Source: Robiginitalea biformata HTCC2501
GTDB lineage: Bacteria > Bacteroidota > Bacteroidia > Flavobacteriales > Flavobacteriaceae
Direction of reading: 5' to 3'
Assembly: GCF_000024125.1 (NCBI RefSeq)
Contig: NC_013222.1
Span: 1,404,501-1,468,500 of the forward strand
DNA length: 64,000 nucleotides
Position numbers and translations under genes: made by a program. Positions within the stretch are counted from its first letter, which is position 1; every line of letters starts with the position of its first letter. This document shows, piece after piece, positions 33,959 to 42,005 of the stretch. The notes under the pieces were generated by a model that was given only the letters and a program-made list of their open reading frames with translations, had not been told where the DNA came from and ran no database searches.

Positions 33959-35133
33959 GCTTCCTTCGTTTTGGATTGGACCCGGATCCGGGCCTTGACT
34001 TTTGCGGCGGTTTCCCGGGCTTTTTCCAGGGAGGCGTCCGCGATGGTTACGTGCCCCATTTTCCGGAATGGCCGCGTTTCCTTTTTCCCGTAAATATGCG
34101 GGCTGACTCCGGGCATTGCCAGGATGTCCCCGATTCCTTCATAGCTCACAGGCCCCCGGTGGTCTGCTTCGCCTACCAGGTTGACCATGACCGTGGCCAC
34201 CTTGTTATCCGTACTGCCCAGGGGCAGGTTGAGGATGGCCCGGAGATGTTGTTCGAACTGGTCCGTATAACTGCCTTCCAGGCTGAAATGCCCGCTGTTG
34301 TGGGGCCGGGGCGCCACCTCGTTAACCAGGATGTCCCCGCCGGGCGTGAGGAAAAGCTCAACGGCCAGCAGGCCGACGGCGCCATATGCCGAAGCGGCCT
34401 TTAACGCTATTTCACGGGCTTTGCCGGCCAGCTTGTCCGGGATACGGGCCGGGCAGAGCACATATTCCACCTGGTTGGCTTCCGGGTGGAACTCCATTTC
34501 CACTACCGGGTAGGTGACGACTTCCCCGTCCGGGTTCCTGGCTACGATAACTGCGAGTTCCGTGGCAAAATCCACCAGGTTTTCCGCAATGCATTCCACG
34601 TTGGGAAGTCCCTGCAGGTCGGCGGCTTCCCGGACGATCTTCACGCCCTGCCCATCGTAACCGAACCGGGCGCTTTTCCAGACAAACGGCAGGGAGAGCC
34701 CTCCGTTTTTCAGGCTGTCGGTTATCTCACTGGTGTAGGCAAACCGGGTGAACGGCGCGGTGGGAATACCCTTATCCGTATAGAATAATTTCTGGCTCGC
34801 CTTGTTCTGTATGGTCCGGAGCATGGCCGGCGGCGGATAGACGCGCACGCCCTGGTCTTCCAGGTCCTCCAGGGCGGAAACATTGACGTTTTCGATCTCG
34901 ATGGTCAGGACATCCACGTCCCGGCCAAAGTCCATCACCGTGTCGTAGTCCATCAGGTCGCCTTGCTGAAATTGGTTGCAGGCCAGCCGTGCCGGCGCTG
35001 CACCGGACGGGTCCAGCACCTTGGTGGCAATATCCCATTGGCGCGTTTTGTAAAGGAGCATTTTCCCCAGTTGGCCGCCTCCCAGGATCCCCAGGGTAAA
35101 ATCGGTAGAAAAATATGGCTTGGTGCCCGGCAT
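33955..35133 (-). CDS. purK: N5-carboxyaminoimidazole ribonucleotide synthase
   Basis: An ATP-grasp enzyme that carboxylates AIR with bicarbonate and ATP. The 392-residue protein has LGILGGGQLGKML at the N-terminus, the ATP-grasp core (PFVWKSARFGYDGQGV) and ending strands with EVAPRPHNSGHFS. The ATG at 35133 is preferred to 35166, which would add a basic lead. TATTTTTG (35166-35173, minus strand) is a candidate -7 element. It is divergent from the hpt-adk fusion gene. Confidence 0.95.
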   Translation of the reverse strand: MPGTKPYFSTDFTLGILGGGQLGKMLLYKTRQWDIATKVLDPSGAAPARLACNQFQQGDLMDYDTVMDFGRDVDVLTIEIENVNVSALEDLEDQGVRVYPPPAMLRTIQNKASQKLFYTDKGIPTAPFTRFAYTSEITDSLKNGGLSLPFVWKSARFGYDGQGVKIVREAADLQGLPNVECIAENLVDFATELAVIVARNPDGEVVTYPVVEMEFHPEANQVEYVLCPARIPDKLAGKAREIALKAASAYGAVGLLAVELFLTPGGDILVNEVAPRPHNSGHFSLEGSYTDQFEQHLRAILNLPLGSTDNKVATVMVNLVGEADHRGPVSYEGIGDILAMPGVSPHIYGKKETRPFRKMGHVTIADASLEKARETAAKVKARIRVQSKTKEA

Positions 35134-35165
35134 ATTCGGGTGTTTTCGTTTTTTGAACGGTCCCA

Positions 35166-35173
35166 CAAAAATA
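35166..35173 (-). promoter_or_regulatory. -7 element before purK
   Basis: TATTTTTG on the minus strand, 32 bases before the purK ATG. No matching -33 element. Confidence 0.4.
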
Positions 35174-35251
35174 CAGCTTAATCTCAGAAAGCCGGGGGCC
35201 CCCGGTCAAAAAAGAAAAATCAAAACACTATCTTCGCGTTTCTAACAAGGC

Positions 35252-36367
35252 ATGGAACAGTCGGTAACAATTTACGGCAAACGATTTAACCATTTTATCC
35301 CGGAATCCGAGATCCTCAGGGCAGTGGAGAAGGTGGCTGCTGAAATCGCGGAGGATTACAGGGACGCCGTACCCGTTTTTGTGGGCGTCCTCAACGGGGC
35401 CTACATGTTTGTCTCCGATTTTATGAAACACTACCCGCATCCCTGCGAGCTCACCTTTGTTAAGCTGAGTTCCTACAGGGGGCTGACCTCTACGGGGATT
35501 GTGGAAACCCTGCTGGACCTTCCCGAACAGGTAGAGGGGCGGCACGTTATCATCCTGGAAGACATCGTGGATACGGGGCGCACCCTCCAGGAACTCGTGC
35601 ATTTGTTTGCCAACAAGAATGTTAAAGACTTCAGGATAGCCACCTTGTTCTACAAATCGGAAATCTACAACGGGGAGTACCCGATCGACTATTTCGGCCT
35701 GGAAATCCCCGACAAATTTATTGTGGGTTACGGCCTGGATTACAAAGAGCAGGGCCGGAACCTGCGCGATATTTACCAACTAAACAAACCACCCATGATC
35801 AACCTGGTCTTATTTGGGAAACCCGGGGCCGGAAAAGGTACCCAGGCGGCTTTCCTGAAAGAGAAGTACGACCTGAAGCACATCTCCACCGGCGATGTGT
35901 TCCGATACAACATCAAGAACGGCACGGAACTCGGCAACCTGGCGAAATCCTATATCGATAAAGGGGACCTGGTGCCCGATGAGGTTACCATCCGGATGCT
36001 GCAGGAGGAGGTCGAGAAAAACCCGGAAGCCGCAGGCTTTATTTTTGACGGTTTCCCCCGGACTGTGGCGCAGGCCGAAGCCCTGGACGATTTCCTCCGG
36101 ACCAAGGACATGCAAATCGACGCTACCATTGCCCTGGAGGCTTCGGACGACGTCCTGCTGGAGCGACTCCTGGAGCGCGGCAAGGTCAGCGGCCGTTCGG
36201 ACGACCAGGACCCGGAGAAAATCAAGAACCGTTTCCGGGAATACAACGAGAAAACGGCACCCCTTAAATCCTACTACGAGGAACAGGATAAATTCTACAG
36301 CGTAAACGGGATCGGCGAGATCCAGGAGATTACCGACCGCCTGGCCGGGGTCATCGAATCGTTGTAG
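35252..36367 (+). CDS. Fused hypoxanthine phosphoribosyltransferase-adenylate kinase
   Basis: A single 371-residue frame joins two purine enzymes. Residues 1-178 are hypoxanthine phosphoribosyltransferase, with the PRPP-binding VIILEDIVDTGRT (99-111), KLSSYRG and a typical end RNLRDIYQL. Residues 182-371 are adenylate kinase, with P-loop GKPGAGKGTQ (189-198), STGDVFR, FDGFPRT and a short LID (RGKVSGRSDD) without zinc Cys. No stop codon or shift separates them; the linker is only about NKPP. An in-frame ATG at 35795 (Met182) could also start free adenylate kinase. In many flavobacteria the two genes are adjacent, so this is probably a loss of the stop codon. It faces purEK across 118 bp. Confidence 0.93.
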   Translation: MEQSVTIYGKRFNHFIPESEILRAVEKVAAEIAEDYRDAVPVFVGVLNGAYMFVSDFMKHYPHPCELTFVKLSSYRGLTSTGIVETLLDLPEQVEGRHVIILEDIVDTGRTLQELVHLFANKNVKDFRIATLFYKSEIYNGEYPIDYFGLEIPDKFIVGYGLDYKEQGRNLRDIYQLNKPPMINLVLFGKPGAGKGTQAAFLKEKYDLKHISTGDVFRYNIKNGTELGNLAKSYIDKGDLVPDEVTIRMLQEEVEKNPEAAGFIFDGFPRTVAQAEALDDFLRTKDMQIDATIALEASDDVLLERLLERGKVSGRSDDQDPEKIKNRFREYNEKTAPLKSYYEEQDKFYSVNGIGEIQEITDRLAGVIESL

Positions 36368-36415
36368 GACCAATCAGCGGCTGCAACAGGCCGCAGTAAC
36401 TAACACCTGCACCCC

Positions 36416-37417
36416 ATGACGGAAGGCAACTTTGTCGATTATGTTAAGATCCACCTCCGGTCCGGGAAGGGGGGGCAGGGTTCTGCGCACCTCAGGCGCG
36501 AAAAATACGTCGCCAAGGGCGGTCCGGACGGCGGGGACGGCGGCCGGGGCGGCCATGTGATCGTCCGGGGAAACAAGGATCTCTGGACCTTGCTGGGCTT
36601 TAAGTTCAAACGCCACTTCCAGGCGGGCCACGGGGAACACGGAGGACGCCAGCGCAGCACCGGGGCGGACGGGGAAGACGTCGTTCTGGAGGTTCCGTTG
36701 GGCACGGTGGTAAAGGATACCGATTCCGGGGAGCAACTCTTTGAGATTACCGAAGACGGGCAGGAGGAGATCGTGGCCGAAGGCGGGAAGGGGGGCCGGG
36801 GCAACTGGCACTTCAAGAGCTCCACAAACCAGACGCCGCGCTATGCCCAGCCGGGGTTGCCCGGGGAGGAGAAAAACCTGCTGTTGGAGCTTAAAGTGCT
36901 CGCGGATGTTGGGCTAGTGGGCTTTCCGAATGCCGGAAAATCCACGCTTTTAGCCGCCTTGACTTCCGCCAAGCCAAAAATTGCCGACTACGAGTTTACC
37001 ACTCTCAAACCCAACCTGGGGATTGTCAAATACCGGGATTTTAAGAGCTTTGTCATCGCGGATATCCCGGGGATTATCGAAGGCGCCTCCGAGGGGAAGG
37101 GCCTGGGGCATTATTTCCTGAGGCATATCGAGCGAAATGCCTTGTTGTTGTTCCTGGTGCCGGCAGACAGCCAGGACATTGCCTCCGACTACCAGGTCCT
37201 GCTGGGGGAACTCCGCAAATACAACCCGGAACTGCTGGACAAGCGTCGGTTGCTCGCCGTTTCCAAGTCCGACCTGCTCGACGCGGAGCTCACCCGGGAA
37301 CTCGACGCTGAATTGCAGAATAGTTTGCCCGGGGTGCCTTACCTGTTTATCTCCTCGGTTTCCGGCCAGGGCCTGACGCAGCTGAAGGATCAGCTCTGGA
37401 AGCTGTTGAACGAATAA
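36416..37417 (+). CDS. obgE: Obg family GTPase
   Basis: A 333-residue ribosome-associated GTPase involved in late 50S assembly and stress control. The glycine-rich Obg fold fills residues 1-158 ([34 protein letters not shown]). The G domain has G1 GFPNAGKST (169-177), G2 [10 protein letters not shown]3 DIPG and G4 SKSD in place of NKxD. The C-terminal OCT extension of longer homologues is absent. The last bases of the gene, including the stop codon, are the first unit of a 23-bp tandem repeat. Confidence 0.95.
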   Translation: MTEGNFVDYVKIHLRSGKGGQGSAHLRREKYVAKGGPDGGDGGRGGHVIVRGNKDLWTLLGFKFKRHFQAGHGEHGGRQRSTGADGEDVVLEVPLGTVVKDTDSGEQLFEITEDGQEEIVAEGGKGGRGNWHFKSSTNQTPRYAQPGLPGEEKNLLLELKVLADVGLVGFPNAGKSTLLAALTSAKPKIADYEFTTLKPNLGIVKYRDFKSFVIADIPGIIEGASEGKGLGHYFLRHIERNALLLFLVPADSQDIASDYQVLLGELRKYNPELLDKRRLLAVSKSDLLDAELTRELDAELQNSLPGVPYLFISSVSGQGLTQLKDQLWKLLNE

Positions 37418-37496
37418 GCCCGGAACCATTGAACGAATAAGGCGGGAGCCGTTCAACGAATAAGGCGGGAGCCGTTCAACGAATAGGCCGGACAAC
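37406..37496. repeat. 23-bp tandem repeat copying the obgE stop codon, about four units
   Basis: Units begin at 37406, 37429, 37452 and 37475, each starting TT(G/C)AACGAATA. Units 2 and 3 differ at one position; unit 1 is more diverged and the last is incomplete and drifted. Unit 1 encodes the end of obgE (Leu-Asn-Glu-stop), so each further unit carries another copy of that coding end and a stop-like TAA or TAG. Confidence 0.9.
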
Positions 37497-37498
37497 GC

Positions 37499-37529
37499 TT
37501 TACCACTAGCGCCAATTTGCGTAATTTAG
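37499..37529 (+). promoter_or_regulatory. Candidate promoter of the DUF4136 gene
   Basis: TTTA (37499-37502), 19 bases, TAATTTAG (37522-37529). Each element differs by one base from TTTG and TAnnTTTG, with ideal spacing. Confidence 0.4.
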
Positions 37530-37554
37530 GGAGGAAGACCCAAGTACCTCTGCT

Positions 37555-38073
37555 ATGAATCACCTTCGGATACTGATCTGCCTCCTATTGGTTTCAGCAT
37601 GCGGAACCGTCCGGGTTCAAACCGATTATGAGCGGGAACAGGACTGGTCCGCTTACGGCACCTATAACTTCTACCCCGAAATGCAAACCGGGCTGAGCGA
37701 CCTGGACGCGCGCCGTTTGCTCGACGCCGTGGAAACAGTCCTTCGGCAGCGCGGGTTCCAGCAATCCGAGGAACCGGACTTTTTGGTAAATATTTACAGC
37801 GATACCTACGACCGGCCGTCGGGCAGCAGCGTGGGCTTTGGCATGGGGGGTACGGGCCGGCAGGTGGGCGGCGGGGTATCCGTTGGCATCCCGGTCAACG
37901 GCAACGGGCTGGAGCGGCGGATTACCTTTGACGTGATAGACCGCACCAGGGAAACCCTGGTATGGCAGGCAATCACTACCGATCGGTTCCGGGAGCAGGC
38001 CGACCCGGCGGAACGCGAGGCCCGGCTATTGCAGGTGGCCCAAAAAGCGTTTTCATCCTTTCCTCCCCGGTAG
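37555..38073 (+). CDS. DUF4136 lipoprotein
   Basis: A 172-residue lipoprotein (LLVSAC, Cys16). The DUF4136 pattern is clear: an early DYEREQDWSAYGTYNFYP, then a helix with LLDAVETVLRQRGFQ, SEEPDFLVNIYSD, a Gly-rich middle (GFGMGGTGRQVGGGVSVG) and the closing ITFDVIDRTRETLVWQA. The function of the family is unknown. It has its own probable promoter downstream of the obgE repeats and a 61-bp convergent gap to the SDR gene. Confidence 0.8.
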   Translation: MNHLRILICLLLVSACGTVRVQTDYEREQDWSAYGTYNFYPEMQTGLSDLDARRLLDAVETVLRQRGFQQSEEPDFLVNIYSDTYDRPSGSSVGFGMGGTGRQVGGGVSVGIPVNGNGLERRITFDVIDRTRETLVWQAITTDRFREQADPAEREARLLQVAQKAFSSFPPR

Positions 38074-38134
38074 CGGGCTGCCGGGTTGCCGGCCTTCCGA
38101 CCGGATGCGGGAATCCCCCTTTCGTTCGGGCGGG

Positions 38135-38920
38135 TTAATAGGAACGTAGCAGCCCGCCGTCCAGCGGGATCACCGCCCCGGTGATATACGCAGCCCTGTC
38201 GGATGCCAGGAAGGTGGCCAGGTACCCGTACTCTTCGGGCTTACCAAACCGGCGCAAGGGGACATTATCCAGGAGTTTCCCGGTGACTTCGGACGTGTCA
38301 ACGCCCATTTGCTCCGCTTTTTTATTGTTCAGGGAGGCGAGTCGCTCCGTGTCGAAATAGCCCGTAAGCACCGAATTTACCGTAATCCCATGGGGCCCGG
38401 CATCGGAGGCAAGCGTTTTGCCCCAACTCACCACAGCCGCGCGGATACTATTGGAAAGCGCCAGGTAGCCCAGCGGCTCGCGGACGGAAACCGAGGCGAC
38501 ATTGATGATGCGCCCCCAACCCTGTTGCCGCATGTGGGGCAGGGCGCAGTGCGTCGTATGCACCACGGATTTAAACAACAGGTCAAACGCCTGTTGGTAG
38601 TCGTCCACGGTCTGCTCCAGGCTGGTGCCTGCCGGCGGCCCCTGCGTGTTGTTGACCAGGATATCGACCGGGTCGTTTTCAAGAAACTCTGCGATTTGCG
38701 TTTTATACGTTGCAAGGTCCGTATAGTCTACCTGGATAAACCCGTGCCCGCGCCCGGTTTCATCCGCCAACTCCCCGACGAGTTGCCGGAGTTTGTCCCC
38801 GCTCCGGGCTGCGAGGGTTACCCGTGCACCGCTGGCTGCGAGTTCCCGGGCAACCCCCAGGCCGATACCCCGGCTGCTGCCGCCTACCAGGGCGTGTTTC
38901 CCTTCTAATGAGATTTCCAT
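38135..38920 (-). CDS. Atypical SDR lacking the catalytic lysine
   Basis: A 261-residue SDR with the cofactor motif GGSSRGIGLG (12-21), an NNTQG in place of NNAG, and the Ser in NVASVSVREP. The Tyr-x3-Lys site reads YLALSN, so the Lys position is Ser. The C-terminal end AAYITGAVIPLDGGL is standard. Related sequences with this YxxxS form exist as a subgroup of 3-oxoacyl-ACP-reductase-like SDRs, so it may be non-canonical rather than inactive. It is in an operon with the cupin gene (10-bp gap). The substrate is unknown. Confidence 0.82.
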   Translation of the reverse strand: MEISLEGKHALVGGSSRGIGLGVARELAASGARVTLAARSGDKLRQLVGELADETGRGHGFIQVDYTDLATYKTQIAEFLENDPVDILVNNTQGPPAGTSLEQTVDDYQQAFDLLFKSVVHTTHCALPHMRQQGWGRIINVASVSVREPLGYLALSNSIRAAVVSWGKTLASDAGPHGITVNSVLTGYFDTERLASLNNKKAEQMGVDTSEVTGKLLDNVPLRRFGKPEEYGYLATFLASDRAAYITGAVIPLDGGLLRSY

Positions 38921-38930
38921 ATCCTTCGGT

Positions 38931-39248
38931 TTATCGGTATTCTTCGCGAACGGGGGCAAAGGCGTCCAGTAACCGGCAGGGGGTCAGGGCCTTCCCGCTG
39001 TGCATCGCCCCCGACGGGATCAGGACGATATCCCCCGGGCCATAGGTGCCCGTATGCCCGTCCAGCGTAAATTCAAAACGCCCCTCCAGGACGTGCATGA
39101 TTTGTTCGTGTTCGTGTTGGTGCGGGGGCACCTCGGCCCCTTCCCGGACCTCCCAGAAGGCCAGGCTCATTTTTTCTCCGTGTACCATCCGCCCGTTGAA
39201 TCCGGGCATGATTTCCCTTGGGGCCATCGTGTTGAGCGAGTATTCCAT
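38931..39248 (-). CDS. Single-domain cupin protein
   Basis: A 105-residue cupin with the metal-site motif PPHQHEHEQIMHVLEG (His ligands and Glu) and the second motif GPGDIVLIPSGAMHSGKA (third His). The start at 39248 (MEYSLNTM) is preferred; the longer frame to 39929 runs into mpl. Its reaction is not predictable from the fold. It precedes the atypical SDR in a two-gene operon, which suggests a shared small-molecule pathway. Confidence 0.8.
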   Translation of the reverse strand: MEYSLNTMAPREIMPGFNGRMVHGEKMSLAFWEVREGAEVPPHQHEHEQIMHVLEGRFEFTLDGHTGTYGPGDIVLIPSGAMHSGKALTPCRLLDAFAPVREEYR

Positions 39249-39367
39249 AAACGAAATATTTCCTTGGGAAAAGTTCCCGTGTTCGCGGTGTAAATTACGC
39301 CTTTCGTCCCCAAAAGACAAGGTCGTTGCCGGAGGGCACCCGGGCTGGCCAACCCATGTGCATTGCG

Positions 39368-39375
39368 TATCTTTG
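39368..39375 (+). promoter_or_regulatory. -7 element before mpl
   Basis: Perfect TATCTTTG, 20 bases before the mpl ATG. No consensus -33 element. Confidence 0.4.
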
Positions 39376-39395
39376 GCGGCAGCTATCCAATAGGT

Positions 39396-40751
39396 ATGAA
39401 CATCCATTTTATCGCCATAGGCGGAAGTGCCATGCACAACCTGGCGCTCGCGCTCCACGACAAGGGACACCGAATCAGCGGGAGCGACGACGTCATTTTT
39501 GAACCTTCCAAGACCCGGTTGCAAAAAGCCGGGTTGCTCCCGGACACCTTTGGGTGGTTCCCGGATAAAATCCACAGCGGCCTGGACGCGGTGATCCTCG
39601 GGATGCATGCGCGGGCCGACAACCCGGAACTGGCCCGGGCCCGGGAACTCGGGGTGCCCATCTACTCCTATCCGGAATTCCTGTACGAACAGGCCAGGGA
39701 CAAGACCCGCGTGGTTATCGGGGGCAGCCACGGGAAGACGACGATCACTTCCATGATCCTGCACGTGCTCAGCTACTGGGACAAACCCGCGGATTATATG
39801 GTGGGAGCACAACTCGACGGTTTCGACCGGATGGTCCACCTCACCGGGGAGAATGAGTTTATGGTCCTGGAAGGGGATGAGTATCTCTCGTCCGCCATCG
39901 ACCGGAGGCCGAAATTCCATTTGTATCAACCGAACATTGCGCTGCTAAGCGGGATTGCCTGGGACCATATCAACGTGTTCCCCACCTTTGAAAACTACTT
40001 GGAGCAGTTCCGGATATTCCTGGAGGGGATTGTCCCCGGCGGCAGCATTACCTACAACACGGAAGACCCCGAGGTGAAGGCGCTTGTGGAGGGCCTTCAG
40101 GCGCCGATCCGCAAGTTCCCTTATGCCACGCCGGATTATGAAATCCGGGACGGGGTAACCTACCTGGACACCCCGGAAGGTATGATGCCGCTGAAGGTGT
40201 TTGGCCGGCACAACCTGAACAATATGGCAGGTGCCCAGTGGATCTGCCAGCAAATGGGGGTGGATGCCACGGAGTTCTACGAAGCCATGGCAACCTTTAA
40301 GGGGGCTGCGCGACGCCTCGAATTACTGGCGGGGAATGATGCGGGATACCTGTTCAAGGATTTTGCGCATTCGCCCAGTAAGGCGCAAGCCACTACCCGG
40401 GCGGTCCGGGAGCAATACCCGGGGAAAAAGCTCGTCGCCTGCCTGGAATTGCACACCTACAGCAGCCTGAACGCGGACTTCCTGTCCGACTACAGGGGAA
40501 GCCTGGATGCCGCGGACCGCGCCCTGGTGTTCTACACCCCCGAAGCGCTAAAGATCAAGGGTTTGGAGGAAATCAGCCCGGAGGATATCCAACGTGCTTT
40601 TAATCTGCAGCATCTGGAGGTATATACAGAAACGGCCGCGCTACGGGAGGCGCTGGAGGACCTGGAGGTTTCCGATACCGTCCTGCTCATGATGAGCAGC
40701 GGGAATTACGGGGGGCTGGATCTGGAGGCGCTTGCCGGAAAATTCAGGTAA
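39396..40751 (+). CDS. mpl: Mpl-like Mur ligase (peptidoglycan recycling)
   Basis: A 451-residue Mur ligase that I assign to UDP-MurNAc:L-Ala-gamma-D-Glu-mDap ligase, which reattaches recycled tripeptide to UDP-MurNAc. The N-terminal IHFIAIGGSAMHNLAL differs from the MurC form and fits Mpl, the P-loop is GGSHGKTT (109-116), and the acceptor-side ALLSGIAWDHINVFPT and EGDEYLSS match the family. The alternative, MurC, is less likely from the N-terminus. The ATG at 39396 is the first with the conserved Rossmann strand. Confidence 0.82.
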   Translation: MNIHFIAIGGSAMHNLALALHDKGHRISGSDDVIFEPSKTRLQKAGLLPDTFGWFPDKIHSGLDAVILGMHARADNPELARARELGVPIYSYPEFLYEQARDKTRVVIGGSHGKTTITSMILHVLSYWDKPADYMVGAQLDGFDRMVHLTGENEFMVLEGDEYLSSAIDRRPKFHLYQPNIALLSGIAWDHINVFPTFENYLEQFRIFLEGIVPGGSITYNTEDPEVKALVEGLQAPIRKFPYATPDYEIRDGVTYLDTPEGMMPLKVFGRHNLNNMAGAQWICQQMGVDATEFYEAMATFKGAARRLELLAGNDAGYLFKDFAHSPSKAQATTRAVREQYPGKKLVACLELHTYSSLNADFLSDYRGSLDAADRALVFYTPEALKIKGLEEISPEDIQRAFNLQHLEVYTETAALREALEDLEVSDTVLLMMSSGNYGGLDLEALAGKFR

Positions 40752-40755
40752 GGGG

Positions 40756-40785
40756 CCGCACCGGCTTTTCCGTGCGGGCTTATTT
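40756..40785. terminator. Possible terminator between mpl and DUF1569 genes
   Basis: 6-bp stem CCGCAC/GTGCGG (40756-40777) with a 10-nt loop, then TTATTT. It lies in the short convergent gap and could serve mpl. Confidence 0.35.
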
Positions 40786-41223
40786 CCCAAATTGGCGGAG
40801 GTGGTGGTCCAGGTGCTTGTATTGCATTTTCCCCCATTGTTCCGGGGTTAGTTCGCCGAACATGGGGTGGGGGTTCCACACTTTGCGGTCCTTCAGGGCG
40901 TGGCAGGCATCCACCAGGTCTATCAGTACCGGAAATTCCGCGTCGAAATCCCTGGGTTCGGTAGCTTTAGCGCCGGGGGCAGTTGGCAGGTTTTTACGCC
41001 ATAACCGGTCGTTGTAGAGGCTTTTTTTGAAGAACCAAAGGAGTAGGGGGTTCGTGCGCATCCGGACGTCCTTGTTTTTGATGGCTATTTTGAGGGGGAA
41101 TTGGCAATGCCATACCATCTGCCCTGCGCTCATACGACCCCAGGCCGGCTTGTCGTCGGCCCTGAGCTGTTTCAGGCGGGATTTGATTTCCCTGTGGGCT
41201 TCCGGGTCAAAGAGGGATTTCAC
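40780..41223 (-). CDS. DUF1569 (DinB-like) protein
   Basis: A 147-residue four-helix protein. The pattern GRMSAGQMVWHCQFPLKIA, later WGKMQYKHLDHHLRQFG with His residues, resembles DUF1569, a relative of the DinB/YfiT fold. There is no signal peptide. The start codon is GTG at 41223; no ATG fits the conserved N-terminus. Its role is unknown. It diverges from radC across about 80 bp. Confidence 0.72.
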   Translation of the reverse strand: MKSLFDPEAHREIKSRLKQLRADDKPAWGRMSAGQMVWHCQFPLKIAIKNKDVRMRTNPLLLWFFKKSLYNDRLWRKNLPTAPGAKATEPRDFDAEFPVLIDLVDACHALKDRKVWNPHPMFGELTPEQWGKMQYKHLDHHLRQFGK

Positions 41224-41303
41224 AATTCGAGTTTTACGGAAAGTTACAAAATTCAGCGGCTGCTGCTGGAGGATTGCGTTTTCAAATTGTTATCTATTTT
41301 TAT

Positions 41304-42002
41304 ATGCCGGAACTGAAACCCAATGAATCCATTCCCTGCTGGTCGCCCGGGGAACGCCCCAGGGAGCGCCTTCTGGACGCCGGGGTAACCGCCCTGTCGG
41401 ACGCGGAATTGCTGGCCGTGCTGTTGGGTTCCGGGACGCGGGGGGAAACAGCCCTCGCACTTGCGCGCCGTATTCTGGGAAACGCCGGGGGCAGTCTGAG
41501 CGGCCTGGAACGCATATCTGTGGAAGGGCTGCGCTCCTTTTCCGGGGTGGGGCCGGCGAAAGCCGCCGCGATTGCCGCTGCCCTGGAGGTGGCCAGGAGG
41601 TTGGCAAACGGCCCGGGGCTCAAGCGTATCCGGATCCGCGAAAGCGCGGATGCATTCCGGATGCTCCAGCCGGTGCTTGCCCGCCTGGACCACGAAGAAT
41701 TCTGGGTGCTTTACCTGAACAATGCAAACGGGGTCCTCAGCCGGTTCCAGTTGAGCAAAGGCGGGCTGACGGGGACCCTCGTAGACGTTCGGCTGTTGCT
41801 GCGTAAAGCCCTGGAGTTACACGCCGTGTCCCTGGTTCTGGCCCATAACCACCCATCGGGGAACCTGCAGCCGAGTAAAGCGGACCGGCAGATTACCCGT
41901 AAAATTGAAAAAGCGGCCCGTTCCATGGATATCCGGGTGCTCGATCACCTGATACTCGGAGGAACGGCGTATTTTAGCTTTGCAGACGAACAATTACTTT
42001 AG
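41304..42002 (+). CDS. radC: RadC family JAB/MPN-domain protein
   Basis: A 232-residue protein with an N-terminal helix-hairpin-helix-type region (LRSFSGVGPAKAAAI) and a C-terminal JAB domain whose zinc motif is HNHPSG followed by D about eight residues on (AHNHPSGNLQPSKAD). RadC was once linked to DNA repair, but its biochemical role is unsettled. The ATG at 41304 is used. The next gene starts 3 bp after the stop, so they are co-transcribed. Confidence 0.9.
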   Translation: MPELKPNESIPCWSPGERPRERLLDAGVTALSDAELLAVLLGSGTRGETALALARRILGNAGGSLSGLERISVEGLRSFSGVGPAKAAAIAAALEVARRLANGPGLKRIRIRESADAFRMLQPVLARLDHEEFWVLYLNNANGVLSRFQLSKGGLTGTLVDVRLLLRKALELHAVSLVLAHNHPSGNLQPSKADRQITRKIEKAARSMDIRVLDHLILGGTAYFSFADEQLL

Positions 42003-42005
42003 GCA

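Noticed and set aside
35252..36367. The Hpt-Adk fusion as a frameshift or lost-stop artefact
   Set aside because: Both domains are complete and in one continuous frame with a plausible linker, so I keep it as a real fusion, while flagging that resequencing would settle it.
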